NCBI GenBank assembly: GCA_963790545.1
Contig: CAWBPA010000012.1
Coordinates: forward strand, 1-64,000
Origin: DATBJG01 sp963790545
Lineage (GTDB): Bacteria > Acidobacteriota > Vicinamibacteria > Vicinamibacterales > JAMQPK01
Reading direction: 5' to 3'
DNA: 64,000 nucleotides
Part shown: positions 9,886 to 18,823 of the stretch, in pieces
How the letters are laid out: each line of letters starts with the position of its first letter
How positions within the stretch are numbered: the stretch's first letter is position 1
Translations under genes and position numbers: made by a program
The notes under the pieces: model-generated
What the model saw: the letters and a program-made list of their open reading frames with translations, nothing else
Database searches by the model: none
Told to the model about the DNA's origin: nothing

Positions 9886-12270
9886 ATGGATCCAGCTGTC
9901 GCCCGCGCCTCAACCCCGGCAGCTGTCCTCTTCGAGGACGGCCTTGGTGTCCGGCGCCACATTCTCGACCAGGCCACGAATGAAACGCTGGAAATGCTTT
10001 GCCTCCGGGGCGAGCTGACAGCGGTTCCATCCTTTGAGTTCGCACTCCGCGAACGTGTCAGCCGACTGGCAAACTTTCGTCATGCCTATTACGGCCGCGT
10101 CCGGCGCGTCGATCGGCTGACGGATCAAGGAGCCACGCTGGCCCTCGTGTCCGACTGCACGCAGGGCGCGCGGCTATCAGAAATATTGATGGTGGCCGAG
10201 CGCCGGCGACTGGCACTCGACATCAACGCGGCCTTGTGCCTCATTCGCCAGCTCGTGCCGGCCGTTGCGATGCTTCATCAGAATGCGCGCGATGTGGCTC
10301 ACGGCGCCATGGGTCCCGAGCGCGTTGTCGTCACGCCGCACGCGCGTCTGGTGATTGTCGACTACGTCCTCGGGGCGGCGCTCGAACAGCTTCGCTATTC
10401 CCACGAGCGCTACTGGAAGGAATTTCGGATTGCCCTCCCGCGATCGGCGGGGCTTCCGCGATTCGACCATCGCGCCGATGTCACGCAGATTGGCATCGTC
10501 GCTCTGTCCCTGATTCTTGGCCGTCCGCTGAAAGATGACGAGTATCCGGCGAGAATTGGAGATGTCGTCGCATCTGCGACGGCAATGTCGGCGCTCGGTG
10601 GCCGGGAACCGGTCACGCCGGCCCTTCGGTCGTGGCTGGCTCGTGCCCTCCAAATCGATCTCCGCAATTCGTTCACGTCGGCGCTCGAAGCGCAGGCTGC
10701 ACTGGATGACGTGCTGTCGGACGACAGCGGATACATCGCGGCGCCGGTTGCCCTGGAGGCATTCCTGGCGCGGTTTCATGCCTGCGCCGAACCGCCGGCT
10801 AAGCCGTTGGCACCAACGCCTGTCTCCGCCGATGCAAGTTCTCTTTTGAACGTACACGCCACACCAAAGGAGTCCCGAAAGCCAGAAGCCATCCCTGTCT
10901 CGACGCCCGAGCCCCGGCCAGTCGCCCGGGAGTCGTTGTCGTCCTATGAGGCCAAGCGCGTGCCTGACGCGCAAAGGGAGCGGGATCCTCATCCGATTCA
11001 GGAGACTCGGCCGGCTGCGGAAGCTCGTCCGACGACAGACGCGCGCAAGAGTCCCACACAGGATCTTCGATCGACTTATTACGCCGGACCGACGGGTAGC
11101 TACGGCGTGCCTAGTGCCGAAACCGATATCACTCCGATGGCCGATTCCGTGACCCCGTCGGGGTTGCCGTCGATCGAATCCTTGTTGGCGTCGTCCAAAG
11201 CCCGGACGGATCCTCAGAGCGGGCACTTCCAACCGTCGCACGACCCGTTGACACCTGTTGACCCGTCGTCCATCTATCCGGAGGCAGAGGAAGAACCTCG
11301 TGCTCCTACGCAGCGCAACTGGAAGCTGCTGTCGGTCGCGGCCGCGGTGTTGATTGTCCTGGTCGGTGGAGGGATATTCGCTTTCCAGTACTTCAATTCG
11401 CCGGTGACCATCGGGGCCAGTGTCGGCACGCTTATCGTGGACTCGAATCCTCCTGGTGTGCAGGTCGTGGTCGACGGTGAGGCTCGTGGGAGCACACCGG
11501 TGACGCTCACGCTCAAAGCGGGTGCGCACACGCTGGAGCTGCGTGGCGAAGGAGAGCCTCGAGTGATCCCGCTCATCGTCGCCGCGGGCGCGCAGGTTTC
11601 GCAGTACATCGAGTTACCAAAGACCGGCCCGTCGCCTGGTCAACTAGTGGTGCGGAGCGAACCTTCGGGCGCGCGAATCAGCATTGACGGTCAGTCCCGA
11701 GGCGTTTCACCGATGACCATCGGCGATCTGGAGCCTGGTGAACACGAAGTGGTCCTCGAAAGCGATCTCGGATCGGTCCGACAGAAGGTCGTCATCGAGG
11801 CCGGAGCTACGGCATCACTCGTCGTGCCGCTATCGGCTCCGACCGGGGCTCCGCTTTCTGGTTGGGTGTCCGTCTCGGCGCCGGTCGAAGTTCAGCTGTT
11901 TGAAGACGGACGCCTGCTGGGGACGAGTCGAAGCGATCGGATCATGGTGGCTGCAGGTCGCCATGACATTGAAGTGGTGAACGAGGCGCTGGCCTATCGC
12001 GTGGTCCGGAGCGTTCTGGTTCCGCCAGGGCGTATGGCCTCGATCTCGATCGAGCTGCCGAAGGGAACATTGGCGCTCAATGCCATTCCCTGGGCTGAGG
12101 TCTGGGTGGATGGGGACCGCGTGGGCGAGACGCCGATCGGAAATTTGCCCATTTCAATGGGACCTCACGAGGTCGTGTTTCGGCACCCGGAATTCGGTGA
12201 GCAGCGACACGCTGTGACTGTCAAGGGTGGTGGGCCGGTCCGGATGAGCGTTGATTTGAGGAAGAAATGA
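9886..12270 (+). CDS. Membrane-anchored pseudokinase with four PEGA domains
   Basis: A 794-residue protein. Residues about 20-290 have the outline of a eukaryotic-type protein kinase, but the catalytic loop reads AHGAMGPERVVV instead of HRDLKPxN and the metal motif reads VDYVLG instead of DFG. No VAIK lysine or glycine-rich loop is evident, so it is probably a pseudokinase. A low-complexity Pro/Arg/Ser linker (about 300-475) leads to one membrane helix (about 482-501). Four PEGA-type repeats follow, marked by GTLIVDSNPPGVQVVVDG, GQLVVRSEPSGARISIDG, GWVSVSAPVEVQLFEDG and GTLALNAIPWAEVWVDG. The stop overlaps the next start as ATGA. The role is probably sensing or scaffolding across the envelope; there is no direct functional evidence. 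Confidence 0.75.
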   Translation: MDPAVARASTPAAVLFEDGLGVRRHILDQATNETLEMLCLRGELTAVPSFEFALRERVSRLANFRHAYYGRVRRVDRLTDQGATLALVSDCTQGARLSEILMVAERRRLALDINAALCLIRQLVPAVAMLHQNARDVAHGAMGPERVVVTPHARLVIVDYVLGAALEQLRYSHERYWKEFRIALPRSAGLPRFDHRADVTQIGIVALSLILGRPLKDDEYPARIGDVVASATAMSALGGREPVTPALRSWLARALQIDLRNSFTSALEAQAALDDVLSDDSGYIAAPVALEAFLARFHACAEPPAKPLAPTPVSADASSLLNVHATPKESRKPEAIPVSTPEPRPVARESLSSYEAKRVPDAQRERDPHPIQETRPAAEARPTTDARKSPTQDLRSTYYAGPTGSYGVPSAETDITPMADSVTPSGLPSIESLLASSKARTDPQSGHFQPSHDPLTPVDPSSIYPEAEEEPRAPTQRNWKLLSVAAAVLIVLVGGGIFAFQYFNSPVTIGASVGTLIVDSNPPGVQVVVDGEARGSTPVTLTLKAGAHTLELRGEGEPRVIPLIVAAGAQVSQYIELPKTGPSPGQLVVRSEPSGARISIDGQSRGVSPMTIGDLEPGEHEVVLESDLGSVRQKVVIEAGATASLVVPLSAPTGAPLSGWVSVSAPVEVQLFEDGRLLGTSRSDRIMVAAGRHDIEVVNEALAYRVVRSVLVPPGRMASISIELPKGTLALNAIPWAEVWVDGDRVGETPIGNLPISMGPHEVVFRHPEFGEQRHAVTVKGGGPVRMSVDLRKK

Positions 12271-13190
12271 TACTGCGAGCCCGTCGCTCGGTTGCATCGT
12301 GTCTCACGGCCGTCATCGTGGCGGTGTGGGTCGTTCCCATGTCGGCACAGGAATCCCTCAACGCTGCGCGTGACCTCTATGCAGCTGCCGCGTATGAAGA
12401 GGCGCTGGACGTGTTGAACCGCCTTCGGGCGCGTGACCGATCTGAAGGTGACAGCCGGACGATCGAACAATACCGTGCCTTCTGTCTGCTTGCTCTCGGG
12501 CGCCCCGAAGAGGCAGAACGGGCCATCGAAGCGGTGGTAGCCGCTGAACCTTCCTATTCCCCGTCCGCGAGCGACGCCTCGCCGCGTGTCCGCGCGGCGT
12601 TTACGGACGTGCGGCGCCGAATGCTTCCTCTCATCGTCCAGCAGAAGTACGCGCAGGCGAAGGCAGCCTTTGATCGAAAGGAATTCGGGACGGCCGCCAT
12701 GCAATTCAAGCACGTGCTGGACGTGTTTGCCGATCCCGACCTGGGTGGTGCCGCCACGCGCCCCCCGCTGTCGGACCTTCGGACGCTGAGCGTAGGCTTC
12801 CATGAGCTCAGCCTATCGGCTGCGGTGCCCCCACAGCCGGCGCCACCTCCTCCTGTGCCACAAACCGTTGTCGTGCCGCCGCCCGCTCCGGTGGTCGGTC
12901 AGATTTATGGTCCGGCCGACGGGACTGTCGTTCCGCCAATCGCGATACGTCAATCTCTGCCGCCTCATACGAAACCACGCTCGGCAACCGCTCGCGGTCT
13001 TCTCGAGGTCGTGATCGATGAGCGCGGGGAGGTCGAATCGGCGGTCATGCGTCTTCCCGTGGATCAGGCGTATGACAAGACGGCCGTGGCTGCCACAAAA
13101 TCATGGCGCTACACACCCGCGACCCTGAGCGGGGTCCCGGTGAAGTTCCGCAAAGTGATCCAGATCACACTCGAGCCACAACAACGGTAG
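12267..13190 (+). CDS. Periplasmic TPR-like protein with TonB C-terminal domain
   Basis: A 307-residue exported protein. A signal peptide ends near MSAQ, a helical TPR-like section follows (about 35-170; RDLYAAAAYEEALDVL is TPR-like), then a Pro-rich spacer and a TonB_C-type domain from about 225 to the end (RGLLEVVIDERGEVESAVM, KSWRYTPAT). It has no N-terminal transmembrane anchor of the TonB kind, so it is more likely a periplasmic TonB-C adaptor than a classic energy transducer. Translational coupling to the pseudokinase/PEGA gene implies that the two products act together. A domain-level call only. Confidence 0.72.
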   Translation: MILRARRSVASCLTAVIVAVWVVPMSAQESLNAARDLYAAAAYEEALDVLNRLRARDRSEGDSRTIEQYRAFCLLALGRPEEAERAIEAVVAAEPSYSPSASDASPRVRAAFTDVRRRMLPLIVQQKYAQAKAAFDRKEFGTAAMQFKHVLDVFADPDLGGAATRPPLSDLRTLSVGFHELSLSAAVPPQPAPPPPVPQTVVVPPPAPVVGQIYGPADGTVVPPIAIRQSLPPHTKPRSATARGLLEVVIDERGEVESAVMRLPVDQAYDKTAVAATKSWRYTPATLSGVPVKFRKVIQITLEPQQR

Positions 13191-13289
13191 TCCCCGCTTC
13201 GTTCGGCCCTCCTCACGGCTGGCTTGTGTTGGGGCCCTCAGAACCGCCGCGTTGATCGCGCGATCCGCGTTGATCCGCGTCCGGCCTTG

Positions 13290-13295
13290 TATAAT
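13290..13295 (+). promoter_or_regulatory. Consensus -10 (TATAAT) of a leaderless DUF1015-serC transcript
   Basis: A perfect TATAAT ends 8 nt before the ATG at 13304 and there is no room for a ribosome-binding site. A TTGATC at 13270 is only 14 nt away, so a good -35 is missing. Confidence 0.55.
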
Positions 13296-13303
13296 CCGAC
13301 AAC

Positions 13304-14560
13304 ATGGCAAGCCTTGTTCCCTTCCGCGCCTTGCGTCCGTTGCCCGAGGCAGCTCGGCATGTTGCCGCAGTCCCTTACGACGTTGTGACGACTGAGGAAG
13401 CGCGCGCGCTGGCAGTCAGCAATCCTCTGAGCTTTCTCCATGTCTCGCGTGCAGAAATCGACCTTCCACATGGAACCGATCCGCACTCACCCAGCGTGTA
13501 TGCGACGGCAGCCACCCGGTTCGAGGCGTTGAAACGCGATGCACCCCTCGTGCGTGAAGAGACGCCCTCACTCTACCTGTATCGTCTTCGAGTTGGCGCC
13601 CACGAGCAGGTTGGCACGGCAGGCTGCTACGCTCTCGACGAATACGATCGGGACGTCATCAGGAAGCATGAACGCACCCGACGCGACAAAGAGGACGATC
13701 GGACGAGTCACATGATCGCGCTTCGCGCACAGACAGGCCCGGTGTTTCTCACGTATCGGGCTTCCGCAGATGTCGATGCTATGGCAAGGGACGTCATGCG
13801 TGAGGATCCGTTGTTCGACTTCACTGCGGCCGACGGCGTACAGCACACCATGTGGCGTGTACCGTCCCGCGATGAACAAACCCTCGTCTCTGCGTTCCAG
13901 CGCGTCCCGGCGCTCTATATCGCCGATGGCCACCATCGAGCGGCCAGTGCTGCACGTGCGCGACACACACTCCGTCAGCAGGAACAGGAGACTGGAGCAG
14001 GAGCCGTCGCAACGGCTGTCGCGGCGCAGGTGCGGCCCTTTGACAGCTTCCTGGGCGTGGCATTTCCCGATGCACAGGTGCGCATTCTTTCCTATAACCG
14101 CGCGGTGAAAGGCCTGAACGGCCTCGAGCTCGACGCTTTTGTGAACGCGGTCAAGCAACGATTCCATGTCTCACCTGGAACGGCGTCCCCGCAAAGCAAG
14201 GGTGAGATCACGATGTACGTAGGGAAACAGTGGTACGCGTTGCGGGCCCGCGAACAAAGTGGAACCGAAGACGCGATCGCCGCCCTCGACGTCAGCGTCC
14301 TACAGGACCGGCTGCTCGATCAGGTGCTCGGAATTCGAGACATCCGGACCGACCCGCGTGTCGAGTTCATTGGGGGGACGCGTGGCACCGAGGCCCTCGT
14401 CAAGCTGGTTGACGAGGGTCGGGCGTCGGTCGCATTCTCGATGTTCCCGGTCAGTGTGGCCGAGTTGATGGCCATTTCGGATGCCGGGCACATCATGCCG
14501 CCCAAATCCACGTGGTTCGATCCGAAGCTGCGTGACGGGCTCTTGATCCATGAAATCTAG
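13304..14560 (+). CDS. DUF1015 family protein
   Basis: A 418-residue soluble protein of the DUF1015 family. It has the N-terminal signature VPFRALRPLP...VAAVPYDVVTTEEARAL, the central YRASADVDAMARDVMREDPLFDF and the conserved ALYIADGHHRAASA near residue 208. Family members are often encoded beside serine-biosynthesis genes, and here the frame runs 11 nt into serC, so the two must be co-transcribed. The histidine-rich DGHHR motif suggests an enzyme, but no reaction has been established that I can name. The transcript appears leaderless. Confidence 0.85.
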   Translation: MASLVPFRALRPLPEAARHVAAVPYDVVTTEEARALAVSNPLSFLHVSRAEIDLPHGTDPHSPSVYATAATRFEALKRDAPLVREETPSLYLYRLRVGAHEQVGTAGCYALDEYDRDVIRKHERTRRDKEDDRTSHMIALRAQTGPVFLTYRASADVDAMARDVMREDPLFDFTAADGVQHTMWRVPSRDEQTLVSAFQRVPALYIADGHHRAASAARARHTLRQQEQETGAGAVATAVAAQVRPFDSFLGVAFPDAQVRILSYNRAVKGLNGLELDAFVNAVKQRFHVSPGTASPQSKGEITMYVGKQWYALRAREQSGTEDAIAALDVSVLQDRLLDQVLGIRDIRTDPRVEFIGGTRGTEALVKLVDEGRASVAFSMFPVSVAELMAISDAGHIMPPKSTWFDPKLRDGLLIHEI

Positions 14561-15668
14561 CGCGGCGCCGCCTCCAGCGCCAGAAAGTCTCCGCGTCTAC
14601 AACTTCAGCTCGGGCCCTGCCGTGCTGCCTGTGCCTGTATTGGAAGAAGCGCAACGTGATCTCGTGGCGCTGCCGGGCATTGGGATGTCGATCCTGGAAA
14701 TCAGCCATCGCTCGGCTGCCTTTGAAGGGATCATTCGGGCCGCAGAAGCCAATCTTCGTCTGTTGGCCGGGATTCCCGAGAGTCACGCTGTCCTCTTCCT
14801 GCAGGGAGGAGCCAGCCTCCAGTTCTCGATGGTCCCGATGAACCTGCTCACTTCGGGCCGAACGGCTGACTACATTCTGACGGGATCGTGGTCGCAGAAA
14901 GCGGCCAGGGAAGCACGTCGTGTCGGGACGGTTCACGTTGCGGCAACAACGGAAGCCGACAAATTCAATCGAATCCCTACCGCGCGCGAGCTCACGCTGA
15001 CGCCTCACGCCGGGTACGTCCACATTACGTCGAACAATACGATTGAAGGCACGGCCTGGGGTTCGCTGCCGGATGTCGGAACGGTGCCCCTCGTCAGCGA
15101 CTCATCGTCAGACATGTTGAGCGGCCCGATCGATATCACCCGTTACGGTCTGATCTACGCTGGCGCGCAGAAGAATCTCGGTCCGGCTGGTGTGACGGTT
15201 GTCGTGATGCGGAAAGATCTGCTCGAGCGATCGTCGCCAGACTTGCATACGATGCTCAGCTACAAGGCGCACGCGTCTGAACATTCCCTCTACAACACAC
15301 CACCCGTCTTTGCGATCTATGTCCTTGGCCTTGTCACACAGTGGCTTCTTGCTCGCGGTGGTCTCCACGTGATGCGTGCGGCCAATGAGCGTAAGGCCGC
15401 AAAGCTCTACACCGAGATCGATCGGTCAGGGTTCTATCGTGGCACCGCAGAACGCGAGAGCCGATCGATGATGAACGTCACGTTCCGGCTGCACAGCGAA
15501 AGTCTGGAAAAGCGATTCGTCGCGGAGGCAACTGCAGCCGGTTTGGATGGGCTCGCCGGGCACCGCTCCGTGGGCGGGATGCGTGCGTCGCTGTACAACG
15601 CGTTCCCCGAAGATGGCGTGGACACCCTCGTGCAATTCATGCAGCAGTTCGAACAGCGAAACGGCTGA
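14550..15668 (+). CDS. serC: Phosphoserine aminotransferase
   Basis: A 372-residue PLP enzyme that converts 3-phosphohydroxypyruvate and glutamate to O-phosphoserine in serine biosynthesis. Family motifs are YNFSSGPAVLPVPVLEEA at the start, EISHRSAAFEGI, FLQGGASLQFSMVPMNL, SNNTIEGTAW, and the cofactor lysine in YAGAQKNLGPAGVTVV. The C-terminal GLDGLAGHRSVGGMRASLYNA segment is typical of SerC. It overlaps DUF1015 by 11 nt and depends on that gene's promoter. Length and motifs are complete. Confidence 0.95.
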   Translation: MKSSAAPPPAPESLRVYNFSSGPAVLPVPVLEEAQRDLVALPGIGMSILEISHRSAAFEGIIRAAEANLRLLAGIPESHAVLFLQGGASLQFSMVPMNLLTSGRTADYILTGSWSQKAAREARRVGTVHVAATTEADKFNRIPTARELTLTPHAGYVHITSNNTIEGTAWGSLPDVGTVPLVSDSSSDMLSGPIDITRYGLIYAGAQKNLGPAGVTVVVMRKDLLERSSPDLHTMLSYKAHASEHSLYNTPPVFAIYVLGLVTQWLLARGGLHVMRAANERKAAKLYTEIDRSGFYRGTAERESRSMMNVTFRLHSESLEKRFVAEATAAGLDGLAGHRSVGGMRASLYNAFPEDGVDTLVQFMQQFEQRNG

Positions 15669-15751
15669 TACCAGCCCTGTTAAAGCCCGAAGGTCAAGAG
15701 ACCGAATACTTTAGGGTAGGGAAGGCAGGGCATGGTAAACTCATATGTTTT

Positions 15752-15790
15752 TGTCAGGCACGTTCGTCCTGCCGGTTCAGTTCCCTGACA
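15752..15790 (+). promoter_or_regulatory. Stem-loop abutting the desaturase ribosome-binding site
   Basis: TGTCAGG (15752-15758) pairs with CCTGACA (15784-15790). The 3' arm touches the strong AAGGAGG site at 15790-15796 that serves the GTG start at 15802. A TAAACT at 15736 could be the -10. The hairpin could modulate translation, for example with temperature, or be an operator. Confidence 0.35.
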
Positions 15791-15801
15791 AGGAGGCGTG
15801 A

Positions 15802-16539
15802 GTGTTCTCTCCGCTCGTGTGGAGTCTGATTGTTTCGGTGTTGGTGCTGCAGGCGGCCGTGTTCAGCACCACGATTTATCTGCATCGTGCCGCGACGCAT
15901 CGAGCGCTGACACTGCATCCCGCTGTCGCATGGGCGTTCCGGTTCACGCTCTGGATCACGACCGGAATGGTGGCGAAGGAGTGGGTTGCCGTACACCGCA
16001 AACATCACGCGTTCACCGAAGAAGACGGCGATCCTCACAGTCCTCACCTCAAAGGCTTCTGGCACGTGCAGCTCGGCAACGTCTTCTATTACGTCAAGGA
16101 AGCGAAGAATCCAGAAACGGTTGAAAAGTACGCCAAGGACATCAAAGACGATGCCTGGGATCGATATTTCTTCAACTATGGTGCGATAGGGCCGCTCGTG
16201 GGAATGGTGGCCCTCTGTCTGGTGCTGGGTTTCTGGTGGGGTCTGTTCGCGGCGGCATTCCACGCGGTCATGTACGTTTTCGTGCTCTCATCGTCCATCA
16301 ACGGTCTCTGTCATCACGTCGGCTACAAGAACTTCGACAACACGGCGACCAACATCCGTTTCATTGCACTGCTGACTGGTGGCGAGGGGCTTCACAACAA
16401 CCACCACGGCTTTCCTCGAAGTCCCAAGTTCAGTTTCAAAACCTCAGAGATCGATCCAGCATGGCCCGTCATCAAACTACTGATCTTGCTCGGGCTCGCT
16501 CAGCCTCAGAAAACGATCAACGAAGCAAGAACCGTTTAA
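15802..16539 (+). CDS. Membrane fatty-acid (acyl-CoA/lipid) desaturase
   Basis: A 245-residue integral membrane di-iron desaturase, inserting a double bond in membrane acyl chains. The three histidine boxes are present: HRAATHR near residue 28, HRKHH near 67 and HNNHH near 202, plus the extra CHHVGYKNFDN. Hydrophobic segments flank the boxes as expected. It is shorter than the roughly 300-residue acyl-CoA desaturases, matching compact bacterial forms. The GTG start is chosen because AAGGAGG lies 5 nt upstream. A hairpin in the leader may regulate it. The site of desaturation cannot be inferred. Confidence 0.88.
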   Translation: MFSPLVWSLIVSVLVLQAAVFSTTIYLHRAATHRALTLHPAVAWAFRFTLWITTGMVAKEWVAVHRKHHAFTEEDGDPHSPHLKGFWHVQLGNVFYYVKEAKNPETVEKYAKDIKDDAWDRYFFNYGAIGPLVGMVALCLVLGFWWGLFAAAFHAVMYVFVLSSSINGLCHHVGYKNFDNTATNIRFIALLTGGEGLHNNHHGFPRSPKFSFKTSEIDPAWPVIKLLILLGLAQPQKTINEARTV

Positions 16540-16622
16540 GGTTCTAAGGTTCTAAGGTTCTAGGGTTCTAAAGTTCTTCCTCCCGAACCTGGCACCCCAG
16601 AACCCTAGAACCCTAGAACCCT
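16540..16622. terminator. GGTTCTA word-iteration hairpin between convergent genes
   Basis: Four GGTTCTA(A/G) words at 16540-16575 face three AGAACCCT words at 16599-16622. The two arms pair directly between the convergent desaturase and pcnB stop codons, suggesting a two-way terminator. Confidence 0.55.
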
Positions 16623-16628
16623 GAGTCT

Positions 16629-17909
16629 CTACTCTGCTGTCCTCCTGTGAAAGCCGCCGCGTCCGCGGCGCCGTCGGCGTCGTCGCCGTGGGACTCCGCC
16701 TTCCTCTGGTTCCCGCACTCCGGCAGCGTGATGGCTTGCCGATTCGGTCACGAAGGCACGCCAGGAGTCGACGGCTGCGGGAACATCGCCATGAATCGCC
16801 AGCCAGGTCAGCGCATCTGAAAACGCACTCCGATGGATGAGACCTCGCCGGACTCGAGATGGGGCATTGACGTCGGCGACAAGTCGGCGCTGCATCTGCA
16901 GGATGTGCCGAAGCCGTTCCACGTCGCGCTTGGCGAGGGGCAGATTGCCAAGACCCACTGAGGCGCCCTCTCTCCAGTGCGCCTGGAACCCGAGAGGGAC
17001 GAGGAGTGAGCCGAGCAGGATGGCGTTGGTCAAGGTTTCGGGGGAGGACGTCTGTTGCCTGTAAGCATCCAGTTCCGTGAGCGATTGCCACAGGCCGTCG
17101 GAGGGTCGAAACTGCAGTTCGGGTGCAACCGACTCCAGCAGGCCCATCTCCCGCAGCCCCCTGAATGCTCGGGTTGACACACCAGCACGCAGGATTTTGT
17201 AGAACTCCTCAACCAGGCGGGGCGGCGAGCTCCGCACGAGTTCGAGGCGCCTTCGTTCGATCGCCTCGAGAACTGGTGGATCGATTCGAAAATCCAGGCG
17301 CGCCTCGAGTGCAACCGCGCGCAACATGCGCACGGGGTCCTCGACGAACCGCTCGTCGGGGTCACCGATGCACCGAATGAGCCGGGCCCGCAGGTCGGCC
17401 AGTCCGCCGGTATAGTCGATGATGGCAAACGTGGCGATATCGTAAAAGAGGGCATTCAGCGTGAAATCACGCCGGAAGGCATCTTCCTCGGGCGTCCCGA
17501 ACGTGTTGTCGTGGTGGACGACGCGGACGCCGGTCGAAATCGTCGTCGTGCCAGCGGTTTCCGCGGCGTGGGGGCCTGCCGGCGGTGGGTCCTCTCCAAT
17601 CGGGACTTTGCGTCGGAAGGTGGCAACCTCGATTGTTTTCGTTCCGAACTTCACGTGCGCGAGCCGAAAGCGCCGTCCAATGATCCAGCACTGTCGAAAC
17701 AGCCGTTTGACTTCGTACGGATGGGCCGATGTGCCAAGGTCGAAGTCCTTGGGTTGCCGTTCCAGCAGGAGATCGCGGACGCTGCCGCCGACGAGGTAGG
17801 CCTTGTGATGATGCTGGTGCAGCCGGTAAAGCACCTTCAGAGCATCTGGATCGATCTGACGGCGCGAGATTGGATGCTCTGCGCGCGGGATCAGGACAGG
17901 ATCGACCAC
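16629..17909 (-). CDS. pcnB: Poly(A) polymerase / tRNA nucleotidyltransferase-type protein
   Basis: A 426-residue class II nucleotidyltransferase that adds A residues to RNA 3' ends. Signatures are AYLVGGSVRDLLLERQPKDF (nucleotide-binding loop and catalytic Asp pair, about residues 38-60), FRRDFTLNALFYDI, RCIGDPDERFVEDPVRMLRA and the HPISRRQIDPDALKVL N terminus that favours PcnB over CCA-adding enzymes. The C-terminal tail is very Arg-rich (RRRRRRRRGRGGFHRR), consistent with RNA binding. The start is GTG at 17909, 7 nt after a TACAAT hexamer. Confidence 0.88.
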   Translation of the reverse strand: MVDPVLIPRAEHPISRRQIDPDALKVLYRLHQHHHKAYLVGGSVRDLLLERQPKDFDLGTSAHPYEVKRLFRQCWIIGRRFRLAHVKFGTKTIEVATFRRKVPIGEDPPPAGPHAAETAGTTTISTGVRVVHHDNTFGTPEEDAFRRDFTLNALFYDIATFAIIDYTGGLADLRARLIRCIGDPDERFVEDPVRMLRAVALEARLDFRIDPPVLEAIERRRLELVRSSPPRLVEEFYKILRAGVSTRAFRGLREMGLLESVAPELQFRPSDGLWQSLTELDAYRQQTSSPETLTNAILLGSLLVPLGFQAHWREGASVGLGNLPLAKRDVERLRHILQMQRRLVADVNAPSRVRRGLIHRSAFSDALTWLAIHGDVPAAVDSWRAFVTESASHHAAGVREPEEGGVPRRRRRRRRGRGGFHRRTAE

Positions 17910-17916
17910 GGCTGGG

Positions 17917-17922
17917 ATTGTA
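17917..17922 (-). promoter_or_regulatory. -10-like TACAAT of leaderless pcnB
   Basis: TACAAT on the minus strand is followed by 7 nt and the GTG start. No ribosome-binding site is present in between. Confidence 0.45.
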
Positions 17923-17989
17923 CCAAATCGCGCCGATTCAGCGGCCGGACGGCGGTGCTAGAATCGGTGGTCGCCTTGAGATCTGACAC

Positions 17990-18820
17990 GTGACGATGGA
18001 TCACCTCCGACGCCTCCTCTTCCTTTCGTCGTTAGTGACGATGCCGGGCGTGCTGGCCGAGCCCGCCTTTGCCGATGTGCGTGCGCTGGCCCGGGCACGG
18101 CAGGCCTATAACGATGGTAACCACACGGCAGCTATTGTCGCGGCGCTCGAGGCACGCACAGACGCGCGTGTCGCCGACGCGGCCAATATCGTCATGGCTC
18201 GCGCGTATCTCGAGCGCTTCCGCAATGTCGCCAATCGTGAAGACCTTGATTCCGCGCGTGAGGCGTTGCAGTCGGTTCAGCCGATACGGCTGGCCCCGCG
18301 CGACCGTCTCGATCTGGCGGTTGGGCTGGCCGAGACCTTGTACCTCGAAGGCGCGTATGGCGCCGCCGCGGAAATGTTCGAGCCACTTCTTCGCGCGACA
18401 ACCGATCTCGGGCCGCGCACGCGTGAGCGCGTGCTCGACTGGTGGGCGAGCGCGGTTGACGCCGAAGCGCGCACGCGTCCCAACGCCGATCGCGCACCGT
18501 ACTACCGGCGCATCGTCGAGGAAATGCAGCTGGAGCTGAAACAGGATACCGGGCTCGGGGTTGCGTCGTATTGGCTTGCGGCAGCTTCGCTTGGCATGGG
18601 TGACGTGCAGCGCGCGTGGCAGGCGGCCATTGCGGGCTGGGTTCGCGCGTCGTTTGCTGCCGATGGCGCGACCGCGATACGCCAGGATCTCGACAGGCTC
18701 GTCATCGATGCCATCATTCCCGATCGGGTGAAGTTGCTGTCGTTGCCTGCGCGGGAAGTGGCGGATGCCACGATCGGTCTCAGAAGCGAGTGGGATGTCG
18801 TGAAGCAGCGGTGGAAGTAA
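17990..18820 (+). CDS. Exported TPR-like helical protein of unknown function
   Basis: A 276-residue protein with a signal peptide ending near EPAFA, then tandem helix-turn-helix units rich in Ala/Arg that look like TPR-type repeats (ARARQAYNDGNHTAAIVAAL; ETLYLEGAYGAAAEMFEPLL). GTG at 17990 or ATG at 17996 are both possible starts. I recognise no catalytic motif. It stands alone between divergent pcnB and convergent polA, so context gives no function. It is probably a periplasmic scaffold or assembly factor by analogy with other TPR proteins. Confidence 0.6.
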   Translation: MTMDHLRRLLFLSSLVTMPGVLAEPAFADVRALARARQAYNDGNHTAAIVAALEARTDARVADAANIVMARAYLERFRNVANREDLDSAREALQSVQPIRLAPRDRLDLAVGLAETLYLEGAYGAAAEMFEPLLRATTDLGPRTRERVLDWWASAVDAEARTRPNADRAPYYRRIVEEMQLELKQDTGLGVASYWLAAASLGMGDVQRAWQAAIAGWVRASFAADGATAIRQDLDRLVIDAIIPDRVKLLSLPAREVADATIGLRSEWDVVKQRWK

Positions 18821-18823
18821 CGC

